DNA of 14,314 nucleotides from Anaerolineaceae bacterium (GTDB lineage: Bacteria; Chloroflexota; Anaerolineae; Anaerolineales; Anaerolineaceae): assembly GCA_014860845.1 (NCBI GenBank), contig JACZIY010000356.1, positions 1 through 14,314 of the forward strand, in the 5' to 3' direction. The translations under genes were made by a program, and so were the position numbers. The notes beneath the pieces are model-generated. The model searched no databases, was not told the DNA's origin, and saw only the letters and a list, made by a program, of their open reading frames with translations. Positions 7,448-14,314 of the stretch are shown here, one piece after another (positions within the stretch are counted from its first letter, which is position 1; the number at the start of each line of letters is the position of its first letter).

Positions 7448-7471
7448 CCTACATTAATTACGGAGCAATTC

Positions 7472-7978
7472 ATGGTGAAATACTTAAAGAACATCCCAGC
7501 AAACGACCCCTTAATTATTCCTGAGCAAAGAGCCATTATTGATCAGATAATTGAGGAACATATGGATAAACCTGGAGCTGCAATGGTAGTTCTGGGAGAA
7601 GTACAAAGTAAAATTGGATGGGTATCGGAAGCCACTCAAGCCTACCTGGCTGATAAATTAGAGATTCCCGTCTCAACAATTCATGGTGTTGTAACATTTT
7701 ATTCGTTTTTTACAACAAACCCGAAGGGTAAGCATACGATTAAATTCTGCATGGGCACAGCCTGTTATGTGGGTGGCATCCCACAATTAATTGAAAAAGC
7801 TAAACAAGTCTTAGGAATTGAAATCGGAGAAACGACACCCGATGGTTTGATAACTTTGGAAATTTGTCGTTGTGTTGGCGCTTGTAGTCAGGCACCTGTT
7901 GTCGTTGTCGATGAAGAAGTTTTAGGTAGGGTAAAACCGAATAAACTTCCCCAGGCGATCAAGCAATTACAAAACTAG
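7472..7978 (+). CDS. NuoE/HydC-type [2Fe-2S] thioredoxin-like subunit (NuoE1)
   Basis: 168 residues, the length expected for the 24-kDa NuoE family (HydC in bifurcating hydrogenases). A helical N-terminal domain precedes a thioredoxin-like domain. The four [2Fe-2S] ligands are visible as Cys93 and Cys98 (FCMGTAC) and Cys134 and Cys138 (CVGAC), the standard Cx4C...Cx3C pattern. It should bind the N1a-type cluster next to the FMN of a NuoF partner, here most likely the HydB-type NuoF at 8973. A clear ribosome binding site (GGAG, 6 bases before ATG) sits below a candidate promoter. A second NuoE occurs at 10819. First gene of the redox cluster; the next gene follows after 15 bases. Confidence 0.93.
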   Translation: MVKYLKNIPANDPLIIPEQRAIIDQIIEEHMDKPGAAMVVLGEVQSKIGWVSEATQAYLADKLEIPVSTIHGVVTFYSFFTTNPKGKHTIKFCMGTACYVGGIPQLIEKAKQVLGIEIGETTPDGLITLEICRCVGACSQAPVVVVDEEVLGRVKPNKLPQAIKQLQN

Positions 7979-7993
7979 TTTTACAGATTATAA

Positions 7994-8545
7994 ATGAGAG
8001 AATTGTCGTTACATTTACTGGATATTGCAGAAAACAGCATTAATGCGAATGCTACTCATGTAACGATTTCTATTGATGAAAATACGATTGAAGATCGACT
8101 AACCATGTCAGTTAAAGACAATGGAAAAGGAATGACCCCAGAAATGGCTTTGAGAATCGTTGACGCTTTCACAACCAGCCGCACAACCCGTAAAGTTGGC
8201 TTGGGTATCCCATTACTAAAAGCAGCTGCAGAAATGTGCAATGGTTTTTTGACGATTACTTCTCAACCTGGTGAAGGAACAGAATTGATCGTCCAATTTC
8301 AACGCAATCACATTGATCGAATGCCCCTGGGAGATGTATCGGGGACAATACTGCACTTAGTTGTCGGTTTACCTGATACCCATTGGACCTTCAAATATAG
8401 AGTGAATGATGAAATTTTTGAATTTGATGATCAAATCATTAAGTCAGAATTGGATGGGGTTCCCCTCTCCGAACCATTGGTTCTGTCATTCATCAGAAAT
8501 GAAATAACAACCGGAATTAATAAAATTTCAATCAATGAAAATTAA
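7994..8545 (+). CDS. Stand-alone GHKL (HATPase) protein of hydrogenase-type operons
   Basis: 183 residues. The first two thirds are an HATPase domain: N-box with DIAENSINAN (Glu13 to Asn18), G1 box DNGKGM (Asp42-Met47), an FTTSR motif at 59-63 and a GLGIPL motif at 69-74. There is no dimerisation/phospho-acceptor domain, so it cannot be a complete histidine kinase. A C-terminal part of roughly 70 residues after VQFQRN has no domain that I recognise. Single-domain ATPases like this sit between the NuoE and NuoF genes in bifurcating [FeFe]-hydrogenase clusters of Clostridia and Thermotogae; their role is unknown to me. It is not the same protein as the CBS-fused ATPase at 5208, so the locus has two different GHKL ATPases. 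The upstream ribosome binding site is weak. Confidence 0.85.
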   Translation: MRELSLHLLDIAENSINANATHVTISIDENTIEDRLTMSVKDNGKGMTPEMALRIVDAFTTSRTTRKVGLGIPLLKAAAEMCNGFLTITSQPGEGTELIVQFQRNHIDRMPLGDVSGTILHLVVGLPDTHWTFKYRVNDEIFEFDDQIIKSELDGVPLSEPLVLSFIRNEITTGINKISINEN

Positions 8546-8571
8546 ACCACAATATAAACAGGAGTACTAAC

Positions 8572-8940
8572 ATGCCAACAATTAAAAGTATTGATGATCT
8601 GAAAAGAATTCGTGAAGAAGCTCTCAAAAAACAGGAAATGAAGAGTGCTTCCGGTCAAAAACAAATTATCGTAGGAATGGGAACATGCGGAATTGCTGCA
8701 GGTGCCCGTGACACGATGAAGGCAATTCTGGAAAAAATTGAAAAAGACAATTTAAGTGGAATCATTGTCACTCAAACAGGTTGTATTGGTGTTTGTGAAA
8801 TGGAGCCAATTGTTCAGGTTCAAATTGGTGATGATCCAAAAGTCACCTATGGGAAAGTCACCAAAGACATCGCAGCTCGAATTGTTGATGAACATGTTCT
8901 GTCAGGAATTGTTGTTAAAGAACACATGGTCAATATCTAA
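8572..8940 (+). CDS. Thioredoxin-like [2Fe-2S] ferredoxin
   Basis: 122 residues. After a helical, charged N-terminus of about 30 residues comes a thioredoxin-like ferredoxin domain, with IIVGMGTCGIAAGA and then TGCIGVCEMEP. The visible cysteines are Cys39, Cys71 and Cys75, three in total, whereas a canonical thioredoxin-like [2Fe-2S] ferredoxin has four. Either a non-cysteine residue is the fourth ligand or the cluster is unusual or absent. The fold matches the N-terminal ferredoxin-like domain of the NuoF proteins downstream. AGGAG lies 7 bases before ATG. Small ferredoxins of this type recur in this position in bifurcating hydrogenase operons and are thought to be subunits or accessory electron carriers; here that is inference. 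Confidence 0.87.
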   Translation: MPTIKSIDDLKRIREEALKKQEMKSASGQKQIIVGMGTCGIAAGARDTMKAILEKIEKDNLSGIIVTQTGCIGVCEMEPIVQVQIGDDPKVTYGKVTKDIAARIVDEHVLSGIVVKEHMVNI

Positions 8941-8972
8941 GGCACAAAGCTTAATCAAGAAAAGCAGGTTAT

Positions 8973-10757
8973 ATGATGAAATACTTTCGAACTCATGTCT
9001 TAGTATGCGTAGATCCTGAATGTCTCTCGAAAGGGGCACATGACATAGTAGATGCTCTCAATGATGAGCTGGTTGCCACTGGTTTAATTGACGAAGTTCA
9101 GGTACTGGAAACCTCAAGAATTGGTGCTTGTTCAAAAGGTCCTGAAATGATGGTTTATCCGGAAGGTGTTCACTACGCTGGAATGACGGTTGACGATGTT
9201 CCATATATCGTTGAAGAACATTTTTTAAAAGGTCGCATTGCAAAGAAATTTATTCTTCCAATAATACCCATCAAAGACGAAGAACTCTCAGCGCCAACAG
9301 CGAAAGAAATTCGGGTTGTTCTTCGAAATTGTGGTGTTATTGATCCAGAGAATATTGAAGATTATATAGCCCAGGATGGTTATATGGCCCTGGCTAAAGT
9401 CATTACAGAGATGTCCGCGGAAGATGTCATCAATGAGATTAAAAAATCTGGTTTACGCGGACGTGGTGGCGCTGGGTTTCCCACATTTCTTAAGTGGACA
9501 TTCACCAAGCAGGAAAAAAGTGATATTCGGTTTGTTGTTTGTAATGCTGATGAAGGTGATCCTGGAGCATTCATGAATCGGCGTGTGCTGGAATCAGACC
9601 CTCATTCAGTCATCGAAGGAATGATTATCGCTGCATTTGCAATTGGTGCCCGCCGAGGATATGTCTATTGTCGGGCTGAATATCCAATAGCCGTAAAGAC
9701 CCTCAACATTGCCATTCAACAGGCAAAAGAGCTTGGACTTTTAGGTGAAAATATCATGGGAACAGATTTTTCCTTTGATCTGGAAGTGAGAATGGGTGCA
9801 GGTGCTTTTGTTTGTGGTGAGGAAACTGCTTTGATGAATTCTGTAGAGGGTAAGCGAGGTGAACCAAGACCAAGGCCTCCCTTCCCTTCTGTTAAAGGTT
9901 TATGGGAGAAACCAACCAATATTAACAATGTCGAAACCTATGCCAATGTCCCACAAATAATTCTAAAAGGTGCGGATTGGTTTGCAGGCATGGGCACAGA
10001 AAAAAGTAAAGGCACCAAAACCTTTGCTATGGCAGGTGACATAAATCATACAGGATTAATTGAAGTACCAATGGGTATTACCCTACGAGAGATCATATTT
10101 GATATTGGAAACGGAATTCGGGATAATAAAGAATTTAAAGCTATTCAAACCGGTGGACCCATGGGTGGTTGTTTACCAAAAGGATATCTGGATCTTCCTG
10201 TTGATTATGAATCACTCGTTCAGGCTGGCTCCATGATGGGATCAGGTGGCATGATCGTTATGGACGAAGACACCTGCATGGTGGATATTGCCAGATTTTT
10301 TATGGAGTTCACCCAGGATGAAAGTTGTGGAAAATGTACCCCATGCCGTGTTGGCACAAAGCGAATTCTGGATATTCTGGAAAGAATATGTGAAGGACAT
10401 GGACGACAGGGAGATATTGAACAACTGGAAATTCTCTGTAATGAGATAAAACAAGATTCCCTTTGTGGTCTGGGGCAAGGTGCACCTAATCCGGTCGAAA
10501 GCACGATAAAGCATTTTCGAGATGAATATGAAGCCCATATTCTTGAAAAACGCTGTCCTGCAAAAGTATGCAAGGCATTAATTCGTTATCAAATCGTCGA
10601 AAATTCCTGTACGGGTTGTACCGTTTGTGCCCGAAATTGCCCGGTTAATGCCATTTCTGGAGAACGACGTCAACCCCATTTAATTGATCCGGATATCTGC
10701 ATTCGTTGTGGTATTTGTGACCAGGTTTGTAATTTCAACGCAATTGAAATCGTTTAA
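8973..10757 (+). CDS. HydB-type NuoF flavoprotein with C-terminal 2x[4Fe-4S] domain (NuoF1)
   Basis: 594 residues, the architecture of the beta subunit of bifurcating hydrogenases. Residues 1-85 form a thioredoxin-like ferredoxin domain with Cys12, Cys17 and Cys53; the fourth expected Cys is replaced near Arg49. Then comes the NADH/FMN domain: GLRGRGGAGFP, CNADEGDPGAFMNRRVLE, GAGAFVCGEETALMNS, GKRGEPRPRPP. An SLBB-type segment (TGLIEVPMGITLREI) follows, then a [4Fe-4S] site with Cys452, 455, 458 and Cys498, a CPAKVC pair that may be a zinc site, and an appended ferredoxin: CxxCxxCxxxCP at 546-557 and CIRCGICDQVC at 576-586. It should carry NAD(H), FMN and several clusters and exchange electrons with ferredoxin. 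ATG 8976 is an alternative start with similar support. Partner is NuoE1 at 7472. Confidence 0.94.
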   Translation: MMKYFRTHVLVCVDPECLSKGAHDIVDALNDELVATGLIDEVQVLETSRIGACSKGPEMMVYPEGVHYAGMTVDDVPYIVEEHFLKGRIAKKFILPIIPIKDEELSAPTAKEIRVVLRNCGVIDPENIEDYIAQDGYMALAKVITEMSAEDVINEIKKSGLRGRGGAGFPTFLKWTFTKQEKSDIRFVVCNADEGDPGAFMNRRVLESDPHSVIEGMIIAAFAIGARRGYVYCRAEYPIAVKTLNIAIQQAKELGLLGENIMGTDFSFDLEVRMGAGAFVCGEETALMNSVEGKRGEPRPRPPFPSVKGLWEKPTNINNVETYANVPQIILKGADWFAGMGTEKSKGTKTFAMAGDINHTGLIEVPMGITLREIIFDIGNGIRDNKEFKAIQTGGPMGGCLPKGYLDLPVDYESLVQAGSMMGSGGMIVMDEDTCMVDIARFFMEFTQDESCGKCTPCRVGTKRILDILERICEGHGRQGDIEQLEILCNEIKQDSLCGLGQGAPNPVESTIKHFRDEYEAHILEKRCPAKVCKALIRYQIVENSCTGCTVCARNCPVNAISGERRQPHLIDPDICIRCGICDQVCNFNAIEIV

Positions 10758-10818
10758 TTTAGACCAGAAATGATTCAATCTTTTCATCAAAATTTCATCC
10801 CAAATCAAGGAGTAATTC

Positions 10819-11301
10819 ATGACAAGTAAAAATGGAAAAGATCGTTTAATCATCGAAGCTGTTGATTCAGCGATCGAACATTTTGGAGATAGTCGGGAAG
10901 AACTGATTCCAATTTTAAATCATGTGAATCGGAAACTCGGTTTCCTTCCTTCAGAAGCATTGGAAGAAATCAGCGACCGATTAAAATCATCTCGCTCCCA
11001 GTTGTTTTCAGTAGCCAGTTTTTATCATATGTTTTCTACTAAACCAAGGGGGAAACATGTGATTCAATTTTGCGAAAGTGCACCATGTCATGTTGTTGGT
11101 GGGCGCGAAGTCTGGCAAACATTGAAAGAGACCTTAAATCTAGAAGAAGACGAGACCTCTCCGGATGGGAAATGGTCTCTTATTACAACCAGCTGCTTAG
11201 GGCTTTGTGGAGTAGGTCCGGTCATTGTTATCGATGATGACGCTTATGGAAATGTCACACCGGAACAAATCAAAGATATTTTAGCCAAATACAGCGACTA
11301 G
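10819..11301 (+). CDS. NuoE-type [2Fe-2S] subunit, second copy (NuoE2)
   Basis: 160 residues, a second NuoE family protein. Ligands are Cys85 and Cys90 (QFCESAPCHVVGG) and Cys126 and Cys130 (SCLGLCGVGP), again Cx4C and Cx3C. Helical N-terminal domain includes the typical IIPILNHVNRKLGFLPSEAL. It clearly differs from the NuoE at 7472, so this is an old duplication or separate recruitment, not a recent copy. The gene has a strong ribosome binding site (AAGGAG, 6 bases before ATG) and follows a 61-base gap after the HydB-type gene. Together with NuoF2, which begins 10 bases after its stop codon, it should form a second NADH:[2Fe-2S] diaphorase unit. Confidence 0.92.
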   Translation: MTSKNGKDRLIIEAVDSAIEHFGDSREELIPILNHVNRKLGFLPSEALEEISDRLKSSRSQLFSVASFYHMFSTKPRGKHVIQFCESAPCHVVGGREVWQTLKETLNLEEDETSPDGKWSLITTSCLGLCGVGPVIVIDDDAYGNVTPEQIKDILAKYSD

Positions 11302-11311
11302 GAGATTATCG

Positions 11312-12946
11312 ATGAAATCTGTACGCTCAATGGTATTAGTCTCAAGCGATCCAATCAGCATAGAACGCGGTGCTGAACAAGTCTATGAAAACCTGAAATC
11401 TGAGATTGAATCTTTAGGTTTATCGGATGAAATCTCACTCACGATGATTGGTGATGTCGGACGACATGATGCTCTACCTTTCGTAATTATTTATCCTGAA
11501 GCTACCATTTATGGTCCTGTAAAACCTGAAAATGTCAAATTTCTAGCAGAAGAACATTTATACAAGGGTCGTATTGTTCATGAATTACAGGCTTCCCATA
11601 AAGAACTAACCGGCAAAATTGCATGGGTTAACGCCCGAAAAGGAACATTACCAGCAGAACAGCGAATTGTTTTACAACGTGTCGGAATTATTGATCCCGA
11701 GAATATCGAAGAATACATCATCAATGACGGCTATCAAGCTTTAGGTAAAGTTATCACTGAAATGAGTCCCAGGGATGTAATAGAGGAAGTAAAAGCTTCC
11801 GGTCTTCGTGGTCGAGGTGGTGCAGGTTTCCCAACCGGCATGAAATGGGGATTTGTTTCCGGTACACCTTCTAAGAAAAAATATGTCATTTGTAATGGTG
11901 ATGAATCTGAACCGGGCACCTTCAAAGATCGTCTTATCCTGGAAGGTGATCCCCACAGTATCATAGAGGCTATGTCAATTGCTGCTTATGCTGTTGGTGC
12001 TGACGAAGGATTTATTTACATCCGTGGTGAATATTTTCTAGCTCAGGAACGACTTAAGCAAGCCATAAAGCAGGCTTATGAATATGGAATCTTGGGTGAA
12101 AAAATCTTCGGTTCCGATTTCAACTTCGATATTCATGTTCATAGTGGTGCTGGAGCCTATATATGTGGAGAAGAAACTGCTCTGATTGAATCGATTGAAG
12201 GAAAAAGAGGGGAACCGAGAGCACGCCCACCTTATCCAACAACGCATGGGTTGTGGGGTAAACCAACACTTGTTAACAATGTTGAAACATTAGCCAATAT
12301 CCCGGCCATTCTGCGCAATGGTGGAAAATGGTATCGTAGTTTTGGTACGCCTTCCAGTCCAGGAACAAAAGTTTATACAATTTTGGGAAACGTCAATGTA
12401 ACTGGATTAATAGAAGTACCTATGGGAATCACGTTGCGAGAAGTGATCGCCATTTATGCCAAAGGTTTGAAAAACGACATTAGCTTCAAAGTTGCTCAAA
12501 CGGGAGGTTCCAGTGGTTCAATTATTCCAGCTAGTTTGCAGGATACTCCCATGGACTTCGACTCTTTCCAAAATGCAGGAGTTTCTTTAGGGTCAGGTGC
12601 ATTGTTGATTTGTGATGAAAATACCTGTGTTTTAGATCTGGCAAAAGTGTTACAGAATTTCTTTAGAAAAGAGAGCTGTGGAAAATGTAATCCTTGCCGA
12701 ATTGGTAATGAAAGGGCTTATCAAATTTTGGAGAATATCTCTCAGGGAACTGGCACAATGCAGGATTTGGATGATCTGGCTATGATCAGCAAAAACCTTT
12801 TTGAGCTTTCAAATTGTGGTCTGGGTCAGACAGCTGGCTCACCGATACGAGATATATTGAACCACTATCGAGCTGAAGTAGAAGCCCATATTAGATTAAA
12901 AGTTTGTCCATCCGGCGTATGTCCGATGAGTGGCAAAAGAATTTAA
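11312..12946 (+). CDS. NuoF-type NADH dehydrogenase subunit with Cys-free N-domain (NuoF2)
   Basis: 544 residues. The N-terminal 85 residues keep the thioredoxin-ferredoxin outline (compare VCVDPECLSKGA in NuoF1 with VSSDPISIERGA here, both followed by EEHxxKGRI) but have no cysteine left, so no cluster can bind there. The NADH/FMN domain is intact and complex-I-like: GLRGRGGAGFP, CNGDESEPGTFKDRLILEGDPHS, GAYICGEETALIES, GKRGEPRARPP. An SLBB-type segment (TGLIEVPMGITLREV) follows, then a [4Fe-4S] site with Cys456, 459, 462 and Cys502. It ends 13 residues after a CPSGVC pair, just where NuoF1 continues into its ferredoxin domain. The start has GGAG 7 bases upstream. It follows NuoE2 by 10 bases, and the NuoG-like gene follows after a 37-base gap. 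Confidence 0.94.
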   Translation: MKSVRSMVLVSSDPISIERGAEQVYENLKSEIESLGLSDEISLTMIGDVGRHDALPFVIIYPEATIYGPVKPENVKFLAEEHLYKGRIVHELQASHKELTGKIAWVNARKGTLPAEQRIVLQRVGIIDPENIEEYIINDGYQALGKVITEMSPRDVIEEVKASGLRGRGGAGFPTGMKWGFVSGTPSKKKYVICNGDESEPGTFKDRLILEGDPHSIIEAMSIAAYAVGADEGFIYIRGEYFLAQERLKQAIKQAYEYGILGEKIFGSDFNFDIHVHSGAGAYICGEETALIESIEGKRGEPRARPPYPTTHGLWGKPTLVNNVETLANIPAILRNGGKWYRSFGTPSSPGTKVYTILGNVNVTGLIEVPMGITLREVIAIYAKGLKNDISFKVAQTGGSSGSIIPASLQDTPMDFDSFQNAGVSLGSGALLICDENTCVLDLAKVLQNFFRKESCGKCNPCRIGNERAYQILENISQGTGTMQDLDDLAMISKNLFELSNCGLGQTAGSPIRDILNHYRAEVEAHIRLKVCPSGVCPMSGKRI

Positions 12947-12983
12947 GTGCTGAATTTTCAAATTGGAATGAAGGAGAAACGCT

Positions 12984-14314
12984 ATGTATCAACTCAAAAT
13001 CGATGATAAAGAAATACAAGTGCCGGAAGGAACAACAGTTTTAAAAGCTGCAAGTATGGCTGGAATCGAAATTCCAACTTTGTGTGATCACCCAGCACTA
13101 GAACCATACGGTGGATGTCGTCTATGTCTGGTAGAAATCGAAGGTGCACGCACTTTGCAACCAGCCTGTACGCTTCCAGTTTCTGACAAAATGGTGATTA
13201 GAACTCAGACAGAAAAAGTCAAAAATTCACGAAAATTTATTCTTTCTATGATTTTCAGTGAAAGAAACCACTTCTGTCCTTATTGCCAGGTTAGTGGAAG
13301 TGATTGTGAATTACAAAATGCAGCTTATGGTGAAGGAATGACTCACTGGCCAATTCAACCTAATTGGCAGTCGTATCCCATGGACGCATCACATCCCTAC
13401 TTTGTTCTAGAACACAATCGCTGTATCCTTTGTCGCCGTTGCGTACGTGCCTGCGCAGAGCTTGTTGGCAATTACACGCTTGGAATGGAAGAACGAGGAG
13501 CCAACACCATATTGGTCGCAGACCTGGGTGTACCATTAGGCTCAAGTTCCTGCATCTCATGCGGTGTCTGTGTGCAAATCTGTCCAACCGGTGCATTAAT
13601 TGATCGCTGGAGTGCTTATCGGGGTCAGGAAAAAGATGTAAACTCAACCAAAACGATTTGTCTTGGTTGTTCCATTGGTTGTGGAATTGAAATTTTACAT
13701 CGTGATAATAACCTGATTAAAATCAATGGCGATTGGGATGCAGAAATTAATGGCGGAGTACTTTGTGATGTAGGGCGATTTATCCCCATGGATGAAAAAC
13801 GGAATCGAGTAGTCACCCCCATGATCCGTAAAGGTGGTGCCCTAAAAGCTGCAACATGGGATGAAGCATTATCTGTCGTCATGGAGAATTTCAAACTATT
13901 CACTCATAAAAAAGAAAACGGGATCGCAGCCATTGCATCCACCAGATTACCTGCTGATGTGCTCTATTATTACAAGCAAATCTTTGAAGAAATATTAGGC
14001 AGTGATATGGTCACCAGTACCGAGGAAGGACGCTACACCGAGGTATTATCTGAATTAGCGGAAGAAAAAGGTTCCTTCGAATCAAAATTTTCTGAAATTC
14101 ACAAAGCTGACACAATCATGACAATTGGTCTGGATCTGACCAAGGACCATCAGGTTGCTGGCTTTTTCATCAGAAGGTTAATACCAAAAGGTACTAAAGT
14201 TATTCCAGTCAGTCATGAATCCAGTGGTATGGATGCATTCACTCAGCATTCTATGATTATCAAACGGAATGAAGATCTGGCTTTTATTCAGGCATTAGAC
14301 GCAGTAATCACAGG
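12984..14314 (+). CDS. NuoG/FdhA-like iron-sulfur molybdopterin-type protein, 3'-truncated
   Basis: 443 residues are visible; the gene runs off the window. It starts with a [2Fe-2S] ferredoxin domain (Cys34, 45, 48, 62). A His-ligated [4Fe-4S] site follows with HFCPYC...C (His96, Cys98, Cys101, Cys108), the short spacing seen in HoxU-like proteins, then two [4Fe-4S] clusters (Cys147, 150, 153, 157 and Cys190, 193, 196, 200). Next comes the Fe-S subdomain of molybdopterin oxidoreductases: Cys226, Cys229, Cys233 and Cys261 (GGVLCDVGRF), then the start of the Mo-bisMGD-type domain (TWDEAL...). In typical formate dehydrogenases the last motif carries a Lys (LCxKGRF); here it is Val263. No cysteine or in-frame TGA lies in residues 262-443, where a Mo-ligating Cys/Sec is expected. 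AAGGAG lies 7 bases before ATG. Likely the electron-transfer hub of this complex; catalysis is uncertain. Confidence 0.92.
   Translation, partial: MYQLKIDDKEIQVPEGTTVLKAASMAGIEIPTLCDHPALEPYGGCRLCLVEIEGARTLQPACTLPVSDKMVIRTQTEKVKNSRKFILSMIFSERNHFCPYCQVSGSDCELQNAAYGEGMTHWPIQPNWQSYPMDASHPYFVLEHNRCILCRRCVRACAELVGNYTLGMEERGANTILVADLGVPLGSSSCISCGVCVQICPTGALIDRWSAYRGQEKDVNSTKTICLGCSIGCGIEILHRDNNLIKINGDWDAEINGGVLCDVGRFIPMDEKRNRVVTPMIRKGGALKAATWDEALSVVMENFKLFTHKKENGIAAIASTRLPADVLYYYKQIFEEILGSDMVTSTEEGRYTEVLSELAEEKGSFESKFSEIHKADTIMTIGLDLTKDHQVAGFFIRRLIPKGTKVIPVSHESSGMDAFTQHSMIIKRNEDLAFIQALDAVIT

Noticed and set aside
8756..9019. Overlapping forward frame between the small ferredoxin and NuoF1 genes
   Set aside because: It overlaps two well-supported genes in another frame and has no recognisable motif.
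12984..14314. Selenocysteine-containing formate dehydrogenase
   Set aside because: No in-frame TGA occurs in the visible gene, and no Cys replaces it in the expected region.
1..14314. CRISPR arrays, insertion sequences or att-type repeats
   Set aside because: I found no regularly spaced repeats, transposase-like frames or long flanking direct repeats anywhere in the window.

Overview
This AT-rich window reads as chromosomal DNA from an anaerobic fermentative bacterium. It contains a locus of NuoE/NuoF/NuoG-type flavin and iron-sulfur subunits like those of NAD- and ferredoxin-linked (electron-bifurcating) enzymes, preceded by a DRTGG / CBS-ATPase / DRTGG / PHP regulatory block of the kind known beside [FeFe]-hydrogenase operons in Clostridia and relatives. 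The window has no rRNA or other firm taxonomic marker. Anaerolineae (Chloroflexota) is my best guess from overall protein flavour, but it is only a guess.

Layout. (1) 1-3179, + strand: the 3' part of a very long soluble histidine kinase with several GAF-like domains; its start lies before the window. (2) 3197-3221: a 10-bp hairpin between convergent transcripts, a candidate bidirectional terminator. (3) 3224-4601, - strand: hisS (histidyl-tRNA synthetase), followed 18 bases later on the same strand by its own cognate tRNA-His(GTG), with CCA encoded. (4) 4602-4812: a divergent promoter region. (5) 4813-7314, + strand: four tightly packed genes (DRTGG protein, CBS-pair plus HATPase protein, second DRTGG protein, PHP-family phosphoesterase). 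(6) 7315-7471: an intergenic region with a good sigma-70-like promoter and two inverted repeats. (7) 7472 to the window end, + strand: NuoE1, a stand-alone HATPase, a small thioredoxin-like ferredoxin, HydB-type NuoF1, NuoE2, NuoF2, and the first 443 residues of a NuoG/FdhA-like iron-sulfur protein whose gene runs off the window.

How the genes may work together. NuoE1 plus NuoF1 (HydB type, with a C-terminal 2x[4Fe-4S] ferredoxin domain) look like the diaphorase core of an NAD/ferredoxin bifurcating enzyme. NuoE2 plus NuoF2 form a second, structurally reduced diaphorase whose NuoF keeps complex-I-like NADH/FMN motifs but has lost every cysteine of its N-terminal ferredoxin-like domain. The NuoG-like protein supplies a long Fe-S wire (HoxU-like N-terminal half) and a molybdopterin-oxidoreductase-type domain that lacks the usual electron-transfer lysine and has no cysteine or selenocysteine in its visible part. 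The catalytic end of the complex (hydrogenase, formate dehydrogenase or neither) therefore cannot be settled from this window. The upstream block combines ligand-sensing folds, GHKL ATPases and a phosphoesterase, and could be a dedicated control or maturation module for this redox machine; that role is inference.
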